Origin: Thermoprotei archaeon
Lineage (GTDB): Archaea; Thermoproteota; Thermoprotei; Thermofilales; Thermofilaceae
Direction of reading: 5' to 3'
Length of the DNA stretch: 29,363 bases
Assembly: GCA_003649495.1 (NCBI GenBank)
Contig: QMRZ01000004.1
Span: 1-29,363 of the forward strand
The translations under genes and the position numbers were made by a program. Shown piece by piece: positions 22,452 through 29,363 of this stretch; the stretch's first letter is position 1, and each line of letters starts with the position of its first letter. The notes under the pieces are model-generated. The model saw only the letters and a list, made by a program, of their open reading frames with translations, was not told the origin of the DNA and made no database searches.

Positions 22452-22622
22452 TTAAGTACATGATTCCTCACCACTTGGGGTGTGAATCGGCTTAGGCAAG
22501 CCATACCTCATGTAGATCATCCCATGTGTTATCTCAGCACCATATTGTACTATTTCAGGACGGAAGCCACCGATGCTTACCTCTACATATCCACTCAGTC
22601 CAAGCTTCTTCTCCCAGAGACC
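22452..22622 (-). pseudogene. headless gene fragment, unknown family
   Basis: The minus-strand frame is open for 56 codons after a TAG at 22623-22625 and ends with TAA at 22452-22454. The peptide is strongly protein-like (GLSGYVEVSIGGFRPEIVQ, then AEITHGMIYMRYGLPKPIH). No ATG or GTG occurs before the Met of 'GMIYM', so the natural N-terminus is missing. It abuts, head to head, another headless fragment at 22635 on the plus strand. Family not recognised. Confidence 0.45.
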
Positions 22623-22634
22623 CTAAGAAAATAA

Positions 22635-22874
22635 GCTATTCTAAAGGGCAAGCTAAGGTTTGATGCATTAAGGCTCCTAGCGAAGAACTGGATGAGCACA
22701 AGAGCGTTATCGAAGAAGCTGGGGTGTAGAGAGGAGGTAGTCCGTAGGCTTCTATCTGACATGAAGAAGCTAAATATCGTGATGGAGCAAGCTCGAATCT
22801 CAAGCCGGGGTAGACCGATCAAGGTTTACAAACTAGCAACTCCCATTATAGTGATCGACTTAAGGCACGCTTAA
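22635..22874 (+). pseudogene. winged-helix regulator fragment lacking its start
   Basis: The frame is open from the TAA at 22632 and encodes about 79 residues of a winged-helix domain: a first helix 'LRFDALRLLAKNW', then 'STRALSKKLGCREEVVRRLL' as the helix-turn-helix, then a wing 'ARISSRGRPIKVYKLA'. No ATG, GTG or TTG precedes the first helix; the first ATG (22692) would delete it. It is therefore probably 5'-truncated. A shortened product from 22692, 60 residues long, remains possible because helices 2 and 3 would be kept. Confidence 0.5.
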
Positions 22875-23038
22875 TGAACCTGTATAGTACTACTTAACTC
22901 GGATTATATTCAGAATTTACAGCTTCAAGCAAGCTCATTTTTCTAATCAATACTTAGTAAGCTGTAATGAGCTCATCAGCACCTTACCCGTTCATCATGT
23001 CTCAGGGTAATCGAGGATCATCACTAAGTTGCCAGAGA

Positions 23039-23059
23039 AGCGGTAGATATAAAACCGCT
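23039..23059 (+). promoter_or_regulatory. TATA box enclosed by an inverted repeat
   Basis: AGCGGT and ACCGCT flank AGATATAAA, so a regulator bound to the arms would cover the TATA element. No start codon with a good frame follows within 60 bases. Confidence 0.4.
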
Positions 23060-23353
23060 ATGGTGCGGTCATCCGCTTCTGCATAACCATCAGCAGCTTA
23101 GTGCCATCCAATTAACACTACTGCTTAGCCGTCTATCGTGCGGTAGGCGAGAGAGGTGTGTGCTCAGTACTCTCGCTGGCCGCTCACGCTCAGGTCTCAG
23201 TGGAATTACTTCCACGCCCTTGAATGGAACACCAATATTAAGTCCGGTAGAAATTGAGATGGAAGCTTCATGCCTAAGACTAATGACGACGCCTGATATT
23301 TTCTGAAAGTATAACATGCAGATATCGTGGCTGCTCGAGTGAAGCGAGGAAGG

Positions 23354-23365
23354 TTTTAAAATATA
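23354..23365 (+). promoter_or_regulatory. TATA box for the ArsR/S-layer fusion gene
   Basis: TTTTAAAATATA is centred about 27 bases before the GTG at 23387, supporting that start and a leaderless transcript. Confidence 0.6.
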
Positions 23366-23386
23366 GACTACCTAAATCGTTTTACT

Positions 23387-24295
23387 GTGAAGAGAGCCTT
23401 AGTAATAGATCCTTACACGCGTCGTGAGATAGGATTTGTATGTCTAACCCGGGAGGAGTTGCTTAAGGCTGTCTCAAATCCCATAAGGATAAAGATTCTC
23501 AGGCTTCTCTCAGCTAGGCCCATGTACGTGAGAGAGCTGGCTGAGGAGCTTGGGATTAATGAACAGACGGCGTACTATCACGTAAATGAACTTAAGCGGG
23601 CAGGCTTGATCTCGGAAGTGGGGGTCGTCAAGAGGAAGGGGGCGGTGGCCCGTAGACTTTCAACTGCGATTGACGGGATAGCAGTAATTTTTAAGGAAGA
23701 GATCAGGCATGAGTACGAGCGCCTGCCAGGATTCCTTGATGAATTGCTACACTATGATCGGGCTATAATGGTCCTTAGCAATCCCATAGCGCACGGACCA
23801 TACCGTGGCAGGGGCATGGATCACCACCTGGCGGCTCAGCTGGCCTTCTACATAGGCTGTAAGTACGGCGCCGGCAGCGAACTAGTTATAAAGTTAGATA
23901 CCGAGATGAGGCCGGAGGATCTACAGGAGAACCTAATAGTTGTTGGAGGGCCCGTCGCGAACATAGTAACTGCTAAGCTTAACAAATATCTACCCATATG
24001 GTTTGATGAAGCGAGGGATCATTCAATAGTATCAAAATTCTCGGGTAAGATGTACCCAGATGACGAGATAGGAGTTATAGAGCTCATTGAGAACCCATTT
24101 AATCCTGGAAAAACGATCCTGGTGATAGCTGGCAAGAGGCATACTGGCACTAAGGCTGCTTTCCTAGCCTTGACGCGGAGGTGGAGAGAGCTCTCTCAGC
24201 CTAACAGATACGAGGGTAGCTACATAGCGCACGTGGTCGAAGGCGTGGACGCTGATGGTGATGGAATTCTGGACGACGCTGAGGTGCTTGAGTAG
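23387..24295 (+). CDS. ArsR-type winged helix fused to an S-layer-like domain
   Basis: A 302-residue protein. Residues 25-75 form an ArsR-family winged helix (AVSNPIRIKILRLL, then VRELAEELGINEQTAYYHV), followed by a wing with 'KRKGAVARRL'. Residues from about 175 to 280 resemble the C-terminal domain of methanogen S-layer proteins (NLIVVGGPVANIVTAKL, then ENPFNPGKTILVIAGK). The end is a calcium-loop-like DADGDGILDDAEVLE. No signal peptide or membrane helix is present, so it should be cytoplasmic. The S-layer-like part may serve as a sensor or dimer domain; that is inference. Its stop overlaps the start of a small membrane-protein gene by one base. Confidence 0.8.
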   Translation: MKRALVIDPYTRREIGFVCLTREELLKAVSNPIRIKILRLLSARPMYVRELAEELGINEQTAYYHVNELKRAGLISEVGVVKRKGAVARRLSTAIDGIAVIFKEEIRHEYERLPGFLDELLHYDRAIMVLSNPIAHGPYRGRGMDHHLAAQLAFYIGCKYGAGSELVIKLDTEMRPEDLQENLIVVGGPVANIVTAKLNKYLPIWFDEARDHSIVSKFSGKMYPDDEIGVIELIENPFNPGKTILVIAGKRHTGTKAAFLALTRRWRELSQPNRYEGSYIAHVVEGVDADGDGILDDAEVLE

Positions 24296-24447
24296 TGGAG
24301 TTAGATGAGCTACTATTAGAGATTGAAAGGAGGAGGGAGGAGAGGAGGAGGCAGCACAGGATGCTGCTAAGGACGCTGCTATACTTGCTTGCGGCGTTCA
24401 CCGCTTTTACAATCACACTTATAATCCTCCTGCTTTATGGGAGGTAA
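24295..24447 (+). CDS. 50-residue single-helix membrane protein
   Basis: A short gene starting with GTG that shares its first base with the TAG stop of the regulator gene. Residues 1-26 are highly charged (MELDELLLEIE, then an Arg/Glu run), predicted as a cytoplasmic amphipathic helix; residues 27-48 are a continuous hydrophobic helix (YLLAAFTAFTITLIILLLY). The end is Gly-Arg. The overlap implies coupled translation with the regulator, so it may tether that protein or its partner to the membrane. No family is recognised. Confidence 0.65.
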   Translation: MELDELLLEIERRREERRRQHRMLLRTLLYLLAAFTAFTITLIILLLYGR

Positions 24448-24458
24448 TTAATAAATAT
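24448..24458 (+). promoter_or_regulatory. TATA box for the OsmC gene
   Basis: TTAATAAATAT is centred about 29 bases before the ATG at 24482, just after the stop of the small membrane-protein gene. Confidence 0.5.
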
Positions 24459-24481
24459 CGTGACTCTCCATGCATGGATGT

Positions 24482-24892
24482 ATGCCAATGAAGGCTAGGT
24501 CGATCTGGATAGGTGGCTTCAAGTCGGTTTTAGATAATGGAAGAACCCACAGCTTGGTCGTTGACCTCCCTCCCGACCTCGGAGGCAGTGACCAGGGGCC
24601 TACTGCGCTCGAGTTAGCTGTAATGTCCTTGGCAGGCTGCGTGACTACAATCTTCGCCATTGTAGCTAAGAAAATGAGGCTGGATTATGAGAAGCTAGAG
24701 GCACATGTGGAGGCTGAGAAGGGGGAAGTGACTATAGAGAGCGTCAGGCTGACGCTAAGAGTTAAGACTAATGCACCTCCGGAGAGGGTGAGAGTAGCGT
24801 TCAAGAGGACAATGGAGATATGCCCGGTAGGCGTACTGTTCAGTAGAGCTGGCGTAAAGATTGAGGAGAACGTAGAGATAGTAAGCAGCTAA
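24482..24892 (+). CDS. OsmC/Ohr-family protein
   Basis: A peroxiredoxin-like protein of 136 residues in the OsmC family, whose two cysteines reduce organic hydroperoxides. Cys53 lies in 'MSLAGCVTT' after 'GPTALELAV', and Cys114 in 'EICPVGVLF'; both are at the expected places, so it should be active. It belongs to the short YhfA-like branch. The start is uncertain among ATGs at 24470, 24482 and 24488; I chose 24482 from the TATA box spacing. It has its own promoter and so is probably separate from the regulator gene upstream. Confidence 0.87.
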   Translation: MPMKARSIWIGGFKSVLDNGRTHSLVVDLPPDLGGSDQGPTALELAVMSLAGCVTTIFAIVAKKMRLDYEKLEAHVEAEKGEVTIESVRLTLRVKTNAPPERVRVAFKRTMEICPVGVLFSRAGVKIEENVEIVSS

Positions 24893-24911
24893 TCGAGACG
24901 TCCTTTTCTAC

Positions 24912-25646
24912 TTAATGCTGTACATGTTTTCCAACAACTATCTTTGATGCTGTGTTGGGGATTGAGTACTTCCACCTATCTCCCACAGCTATGAGCGAGA
25001 ATACAGCGATTACCTCCGCCCCCTTAACAGCGGCTATCTCGCTAAGTGCCCTGAGTGTTCTCCCAGACTGTAACAGATCGTCTACTATTAAGACGCTATC
25101 CCCCTCCCTTAGCATAAAGGAGGGGAGGTAAAGGTGAGCGTACCTGGGGGGATCTGGTGCGAAGTACTTGACCTCCACGTAGCTGCTAGCGCTCGCGTCA
25201 GCCTCCTGCCTAGCGACGCAAAGCTCTACTCCAAGCACGTTAGCCACAGCTACGGCTAGGGGTATCCCGTTAACTGCCGCTGTTAGAACTTTATCTACGT
25301 TTAACTGGGAGAACTCCACATAAGCCCTGGCAGCAGCTAGGCGGAGGATGTTGATGTCATATGCTATCCTGGCAACGTTGACTACCCCCCTCTCATCCAC
25401 TACTAAAGCCCTCTCCAAAACTTCGCCCAAAACGTTGCTATCCGCCAGGAGCTTAAGGATCTCAAGTGCCCGCGAGGGGCGGGGGAGTACAGCACCAGTG
25501 ACGTACCTGCTCAAGTCGACTGCCGTGATCCTAAGCCCCCCCTCCTCTAGCAACTTTAGTACCTCCTTTCCGCTCATGAACTTCCTCAGGGCCCTTAGCG
25601 ACTCTACAGCTAGTAGCTGCACCTTGCTGAGATCATATTTCTTCAT
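24912..25646 (-). CDS. phosphoribosyltransferase-type regulator, GfcR-like
   Basis: A 244-residue protein. The N-terminal 80 residues look like a Cro-type helix-turn-helix (LLEEGGLRITAVDLSRYV, then LPRPSRALEILKLL). The rest is a type I phosphoribosyltransferase domain with the PRPP loop VLIVDDLLQSGRT near 185-197. The combination is that of archaeal GfcR, first described as an orotate phosphoribosyltransferase-like regulator in haloarchaea, and of PurR-like proteins. It probably binds a nucleotide ligand to control transcription; catalysis is not excluded. The ATG at 25646 follows GGAGAGG closely. It is divergent from the ECF transporter operon, so it may regulate that operon. Confidence 0.8.
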   Translation of the reverse strand: MKKYDLSKVQLLAVESLRALRKFMSGKEVLKLLEEGGLRITAVDLSRYVTGAVLPRPSRALEILKLLADSNVLGEVLERALVVDERGVVNVARIAYDINILRLAAARAYVEFSQLNVDKVLTAAVNGIPLAVAVANVLGVELCVARQEADASASSYVEVKYFAPDPPRYAHLYLPSFMLREGDSVLIVDDLLQSGRTLRALSEIAAVKGAEVIAVFSLIAVGDRWKYSIPNTASKIVVGKHVQH

Positions 25647-25746
25647 ATCCTCTCCGCATGAATTTGTTAATTGCGAGTTAAAAATGTGCTTCCAATAAGC
25701 GAAAGTCCTTTAAACTTTTATCAGGCACAGGCCTGCGGTGGGGGAT

Positions 25747-26535
25747 ATGAGCGAAGTCAAGCGGAGAGTGACGTGGATGCACATAGTGACCTTCGCATTC
25801 GCGACCGCTATATCCTATGTGCTAGCAGTAGTCTCGAGCCTAATATTCCCCGTCCTAGGGGCGCCCGGTGTCTCAGCGCTCTACGTGGCATCAGCTATCT
25901 ACGTGCCACTGGGTGTGTGGATGGGCCTCTGGGGAGCGCTAGCTGGCTACTTGAGCTGTTTCTTCCTAGGACTATATCCCAGTGGGTACTCAGTGGTACA
26001 GTCCCTGATATGGTCGGTCGCAGACTTCATAGAGGCGTTCATACCAGCCCTCATATACAGGGCTATGAGGGTGGACCCGGATTTCAGAGCTAAGCGCCCC
26101 TGGGCGGCTAAGATGCTTCCCCTCTTCATATCGACTGGCACAGTCCTCCTACTCATAGGCATGACTGTACAGATATTGTGGGGCGCCACGTACGGGGAGC
26201 CCTTCACTACGGCATACGTAGTGTTAGTCTACGTAGGGAGCGCGCTAGCTGCTATAGGGATAGTGATGGGGCTCCTGGCCGGAGATGTGAGGACTTGGAT
26301 GGCTCAGATATTGAGTATTGTGAGCGCAGCGTTCTGCAGCGGCCTGTGGGGCGCAGGGACGCTCACCGTATTTAACCTCCCACCGCCGCTGCCCGCTGAG
26401 CTCTTCTGGCCGATATTCGTGGGGTGGGTGCTCAGCGACCTCATAGTCCTCTCAGTCATTGGCACAGCACTCCTCGTGGCGTTAACCCCGGTGTTTAAGA
26501 GGACGGGGCTCCTAGTCAGAGGTTGGTGGGCTTAG
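25747..26535 (+). CDS. ECF transporter substrate-binding (S) component
   Basis: A 262-residue membrane protein with about six helices. The N-terminal half has the pattern of ECF S components: a first helix 'HIVTFAFATAISYVL', then Gly/Ala-rich helices (PLGVWMGLWGALAGYL) and 'SVADFIEAFIPALIY'. The specificity is not recognisable; thiamine, queuosine-precursor or other vitamin-like families are possible. The ATG at 25747 follows GGTGGGGGA; a GTG at 25738 would add three residues. A TATA box is at about 25708-25716. It is the first gene of the operon with EcfT and EcfA, three bases before EcfT. Confidence 0.8.
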   Translation: MSEVKRRVTWMHIVTFAFATAISYVLAVVSSLIFPVLGAPGVSALYVASAIYVPLGVWMGLWGALAGYLSCFFLGLYPSGYSVVQSLIWSVADFIEAFIPALIYRAMRVDPDFRAKRPWAAKMLPLFISTGTVLLLIGMTVQILWGATYGEPFTTAYVVLVYVGSALAAIGIVMGLLAGDVRTWMAQILSIVSAAFCSGLWGAGTLTVFNLPPPLPAELFWPIFVGWVLSDLIVLSVIGTALLVALTPVFKRTGLLVRGWWA

Positions 26536-26538
26536 CAC

Positions 26539-27366
26539 ATGCCGACTATACTCGGCGAGCTGGCAGGGGTAGAGGCTACATCGCCTGAGTATATGAGGCT
26601 ACATGTTTTGTCCAAGCTTGCCCTCCCCCTCTCAATATCTATCTCCATCCTATTCGTCAAGGATCCTGCCTCGGCTCTCTCACTAGTGCTCATCGCAGGA
26701 CTAGCATGTAAGGCGGCTGGCATACCTCTCTCCTCCATTAAGAAGTACCTAGCCGTGATAGTCAGCATGAGCTCCTTCATAGTACTCTCCTTCGCCCTAT
26801 TCACACGCATGCCCGGCAAGGTTCTCTACGAGGCAACTCTGTACAAGTTCAAGGCCGAGAAGGGGGTTTTCGAGTGGACGATAGAAGTAACGGATACAAG
26901 CCTGACCTACGCATCAGTCTTTATACTGAGGATATTCGCCATGGTGCTATCGGCCATACTGCTCCTCGGCACCGTGACTGATAGAGACCTCATCTGGGGG
27001 CTTAGATCGCTTAAGCTCCCATTCGGCGCCTGCGTGGCGGCCTCGCTGTTCTTCAGGGGCATACAGTTCTTCGTGGCAGACTTCAACACCATCAGGGAGG
27101 CTATGATGGCCCGGGGGGTGGATTTCGCCAAGATATCTCTCGCGAGGAAGTTCCTCCTGTACATTAACGCCCTCATACCCCTGCTCTCGCTAATGATCAC
27201 GAGGAGCTATGAGGTCTCCCTGGCGCTTGAGGCCAGGGGAATTGCCCCCTCAAGCAGAGCACTATCATCCTACCATAGGTACGGGCTGTCTCACAGCGAT
27301 TACATAGTACTCGTGCTATCATTGTCGCTATCGTTAGCCTACATACTCTGGTGGTGGCTATTATGA
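26539..27366 (+). CDS. ecfT: ECF transporter transmembrane coupling protein EcfT
   Basis: A 275-residue integral membrane protein that links the S component to the ATPases. Hydrophobic helices lie near 25-60, 70-90, 125-145 and 255-275. Two coupling motifs Ala-Arg-Gly are present at about 191-193 (MMARGVDF) and 232-234 (LEARGIAP), as expected for contact with both ATPase subunits. The ATG at 26539 follows GGTGGG by 8 bases. Its stop overlaps the ecfA start (ATGA). Confidence 0.9.
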   Translation: MPTILGELAGVEATSPEYMRLHVLSKLALPLSISISILFVKDPASALSLVLIAGLACKAAGIPLSSIKKYLAVIVSMSSFIVLSFALFTRMPGKVLYEATLYKFKAEKGVFEWTIEVTDTSLTYASVFILRIFAMVLSAILLLGTVTDRDLIWGLRSLKLPFGACVAASLFFRGIQFFVADFNTIREAMMARGVDFAKISLARKFLLYINALIPLLSLMITRSYEVSLALEARGIAPSSRALSSYHRYGLSHSDYIVLVLSLSLSLAYILWWWLL

Positions 27367-29048
27367 GCGTGGTGAAAGTAAGTGACGTCTGGTGGAGGTA
27401 TGAGGGAAGGCGCGAGTACGCACTTAAGGGAGTGAGCGTGGAAGTTGAGAAGGGCGAGTTCCTCGCGATAATGGGCTCCTCTGGTGCGGGAAAAACCACC
27501 TTAGTCCTAACAATGAACGGGACCGTCCCCCAGAGAATTCCCGGGGAGTTTAGGGGGAGAGTAGAAGTCCTCGGCATGAACACTGCGGAGCACGACGTAA
27601 CCGAGCTGGCCAGGAGGGTAGCTATAGTGTTTGAGGATCCAGAGATACAGTTCGTCATGAGCACTGTGGAGGATGAAGTAGTGCTGGCGCTGGAGCCGCT
27701 GGGGCTGAGCAGGGAGGAGATGAGGGAGAGGCTAGAGTGGAGTCTTAGCCTGGTGGGGCTTTCAAGGGAGTTCTTAGATAGGCCGCCCCTCCAGCTGTCT
27801 GGAGGTGAGAAGCAGCGAGTGGCGATAGCTACGGCGCTCGCTAGGCAGCCAGAGGTGTTAATACTTGATGAGCCGACCTCCGACTTAGATCCATTAGGCA
27901 AGGAGGAGGTTATTGCGGCCATTAGGCGTGTCAGAGACGAGCTCGACATAACGGTGATACTGGTGGAGCACGAGTCTGAGTACGTAGCGGACTTCGCGGA
28001 TAGGGTTATTGTGCTGAGTGAGGGCCGTGTAGTCATGGAGGGGGAGCCAGCTCAGATCTTCAGGCGCATGGATAAGTTGAAGAAGCTGGGAGTTTATCCC
28101 CCAGATGTAGCTGAGCTCTCTACTAAGCTAAACTTGGGTGTCACTACCTGTAGGCTGGAAGAAGCCTTGAGACTCGTGAGCAAGCTGGTTAAGGGAGTTC
28201 GTACACGCGCGTTAAGGGGTAAGGGCCACAAGCCTGGTGAGGTGCTGTTAGAGTGTAGCAATGTAAAGCACATATACCCTGATGGTGTGGTGGCACTAAG
28301 GGGGGTCTCACTACGTATTCACGCTGGAGAGCTGGTCGCCCTAGTAGGCCCTAATGGGAGCGGTAAAACCACGCTAGCGAAGATTATCAGCGGTCTGCTT
28401 AGACCCACTGAAGGCGAGGTTAGGCTCCTGGGCAAGCCAATAGAGGAGTACGATAGGCTACATCTTTCAGCTCTCATAGGGTATGTGTACCAGAACCCCG
28501 ATCACCAGATATTCAATCAGAGTGTATACGATGAAGTAGCGTTCGGCTTAAGGCTGAGGGGGCTGCCAGAGGAAGAAGTGGAGAAGAGGGTTAGGAGGGC
28601 GCTGAGGATCTTCGGTCTAGAGGGGCTGGAGGAGGAGCATCCCTTCTTCCTGAGCAAGGGTGAGAAAAGGAGGCTAGCATTAGCCTCGGTCTACGTCCTT
28701 GATCCTAAGATCCTAGTGGTAGACGAGCCTACTACAGGCCAGGATATGAGGTTTAGCGAGACTCTCATGCAGCTTCTTAAGAAGCTTTCAGAGGAGGGGA
28801 GGGCGGTCATAGTGATCACTCACGCTGTGCCCCTAGCTTCACGCTACGTTGATAGGATGATAGTGTTGAGGGAGGGTAGGATAATAGGAGATGGAGGGCC
28901 TAGAGAGATACTCACGTCCCCCATAGCCAGCGAGGGAAGGTTGGTCATGCCTCAGATCTTAAGGCTGTATAGGAAGCTGGGCTTAGATCCTAGCTTAGCG
29001 CCGCTCACAGTGGATGAATTCTTGAGTGTGGTGGAAATAGCGTTGTAG
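27363..29048 (+). CDS. ecfA: fused ECF transporter ATPase (EcfA1-EcfA2 in one chain)
   Basis: A 561-residue protein with two complete ABC ATPase domains. The first has Walker A GSSGAGKTT (38-46), signature LSGGEKQ (145-151) and Walker B VLILDE (165-170). The second has GPNGSGKTT (329-337), LSKGEKR (430-436) and LVVDE (451-455). Each half has the Gln-containing segment of ECF ATPases (EDPEIQF and QNPDHQIF). It powers the transporter with the preceding EcfT and S component. The ATG at 27363 overlaps the EcfT stop; a GTG at 27351 is in frame. Fusion of both ATPases is known in archaea and some bacteria. Confidence 0.93.
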   Translation: MSVVKVSDVWWRYEGRREYALKGVSVEVEKGEFLAIMGSSGAGKTTLVLTMNGTVPQRIPGEFRGRVEVLGMNTAEHDVTELARRVAIVFEDPEIQFVMSTVEDEVVLALEPLGLSREEMRERLEWSLSLVGLSREFLDRPPLQLSGGEKQRVAIATALARQPEVLILDEPTSDLDPLGKEEVIAAIRRVRDELDITVILVEHESEYVADFADRVIVLSEGRVVMEGEPAQIFRRMDKLKKLGVYPPDVAELSTKLNLGVTTCRLEEALRLVSKLVKGVRTRALRGKGHKPGEVLLECSNVKHIYPDGVVALRGVSLRIHAGELVALVGPNGSGKTTLAKIISGLLRPTEGEVRLLGKPIEEYDRLHLSALIGYVYQNPDHQIFNQSVYDEVAFGLRLRGLPEEEVEKRVRRALRIFGLEGLEEEHPFFLSKGEKRRLALASVYVLDPKILVVDEPTTGQDMRFSETLMQLLKKLSEEGRAVIVITHAVPLASRYVDRMIVLREGRIIGDGGPREILTSPIASEGRLVMPQILRLYRKLGLDPSLAPLTVDEFLSVVEIAL

Positions 29049-29059
29049 ACACGAGAGAT

Positions 29060-29363
29060 TTAATCAGTCCCGAAGCCAGGGGGCCTGACCTTCACTACCT
29101 CCTTGTTAACGAGTGTGGGGGGCACCTCTCCCTTATAGAATGCTATTAGGTTCTCCGCAACGAGTTCAGCCATCTTAGTCCTTGTCTCTATGGTAGCACT
29201 GCCTATGTGTGGAGTTAGCACCACGTTATTCAGCTTGGTGAGTGGGTGGTCTGGTGGTAGTGGTTCTTGTTCGAATACGTCTAGTGCTGCAGCTGCTATC
29301 CAGCCCTCCTTTAATGCCTTGACTAGAGCATTAGTATCAACTACCGCGCCCCTAGCAGTATTC
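29060..29363 (-). CDS. C-terminal end of a D-2-hydroxyacid dehydrogenase (partial)
   Basis: The minus-strand frame runs off the right edge and ends in TAA at 29060-29062, giving the last 101 residues. It contains 'NTARGAVVDTNAL', 'AAALDVFEQEPLP' (with the catalytic Glu) and 'LTPHIGSAT' (with the catalytic His), all hallmarks of the glyoxylate/hydroxypyruvate reductase group. Glyoxylate reductase (GyaR-like) is the best guess. It converges on ecfA with an 11-base gap. Confidence 0.9.
   Translation of the reverse strand, partial: NTARGAVVDTNALVKALKEGWIAAAALDVFEQEPLPPDHPLTKLNNVVLTPHIGSATIETRTKMAELVAENLIAFYKGEVPPTLVNKEVVKVRPPGFGTD

Larger units (their letters stand above)
22875..23386. other. 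512-base region without a convincing gene; promoter and hairpins present
   Basis: No reading frame looks convincingly coding; a minus-strand frame at 23090-23317 begins plausibly but turns into low-quality Arg/Ser-rich sequence. The region has a TATA box inside an inverted repeat (23039-23059) and several hairpins downstream: ACCGC/GCGGT at 23054-23069, GCGAGAG/CTCTCGC at 23147-23176 and GTGGAA/TTCCAC at 23200-23215. A small RNA transcribed rightward is possible but unproven. Confidence 0.4.

Noticed and set aside
22790..22820. tRNA T-arm-like TCGAATC stretch
   Set aside because: No acceptor or anticodon arms surround it; it is part of the winged-helix fragment.
23090..23317. 75-residue reading frame on the minus strand
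   Set aside because: The first half looks passable but the second half is Arg/Ser-rich and low in quality; no promoter or Shine-Dalgarno signal was seen.
25671..26093. 140-residue reading frame on the plus strand
   Set aside because: It is out of frame with a clear membrane protein, the ECF S component, and its residues look random.
27197..28036. 279-residue reading frame opposite ecfA
   Set aside because: Ser-rich shadow of the fused ATPase gene.

Overview
The window reads as chromosomal DNA from a thermophilic archaeon of the Thermoproteota (crenarchaeote-like) or a close relative. The grounds are: arginine written mostly as AGG/AGA and isoleucine often as ATA; frequent GTG and TTG starts; many TATA boxes centred about 26 bases before the start codon, implying leaderless mRNAs; and archaeal families such as XerA, an AsnRS-like asparagine synthetase, an EcfT with two Ala-Arg-Gly motifs, a GfcR-like phosphoribosyltransferase regulator, split lipoate ligase and an SSV-like integrase remnant. 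No rRNA, tRNA or CRISPR array was found. The species cannot be named from this sequence.

Layout. 1-2195: an operon for a MacB/LolCDE-type ABC system (surface protein tail, FtsX-like permease, ATPase). 2319-9051: metabolic genes, namely the AsnRS-like enzyme, an unknown protein, a zinc-less MDR dehydrogenase divergent from an ornithine cyclodeaminase-family enzyme, a class I aminotransferase and a YtcJ-type amidohydrolase. 9147-11566: an unknown membrane protein and the split lipoate ligase. 11558-13518: an accessory island with a headless gene, the C-terminal end of a tyrosine recombinase, three small unknown genes in an overlapping operon, and a divergent winged-helix regulator. A nearly identical 26-base direct repeat lies at both edges. 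13844-19024: MetRS-beta-like tRNA-binding protein, CPBP protease, a striking rod-shaped RNA (15711-15848), a zinc-ribbon protein, an isochorismatase-like hydrolase, XerA, a bifunctional-nuclease-family protein and an unknown helical protein. 19259-21732: a DegT aminotransferase and a SufS cysteine desulfurase, convergent. 21975-22874: decayed gene remnants. 23387-24892: an ArsR-type regulator fused to an S-layer-like domain, a 50-residue membrane peptide and an OsmC protein. 24912-29048: a phosphoribosyltransferase regulator, then a complete ECF vitamin-type transporter (S component, EcfT, fused EcfA). 29060-29363: C-terminal end of a D-2-hydroxyacid dehydrogenase.

The least explained parts are the rod RNA, the small island with its repeats, the 31-base palindrome inside xerA, and the back-to-back headless genes near 22630.
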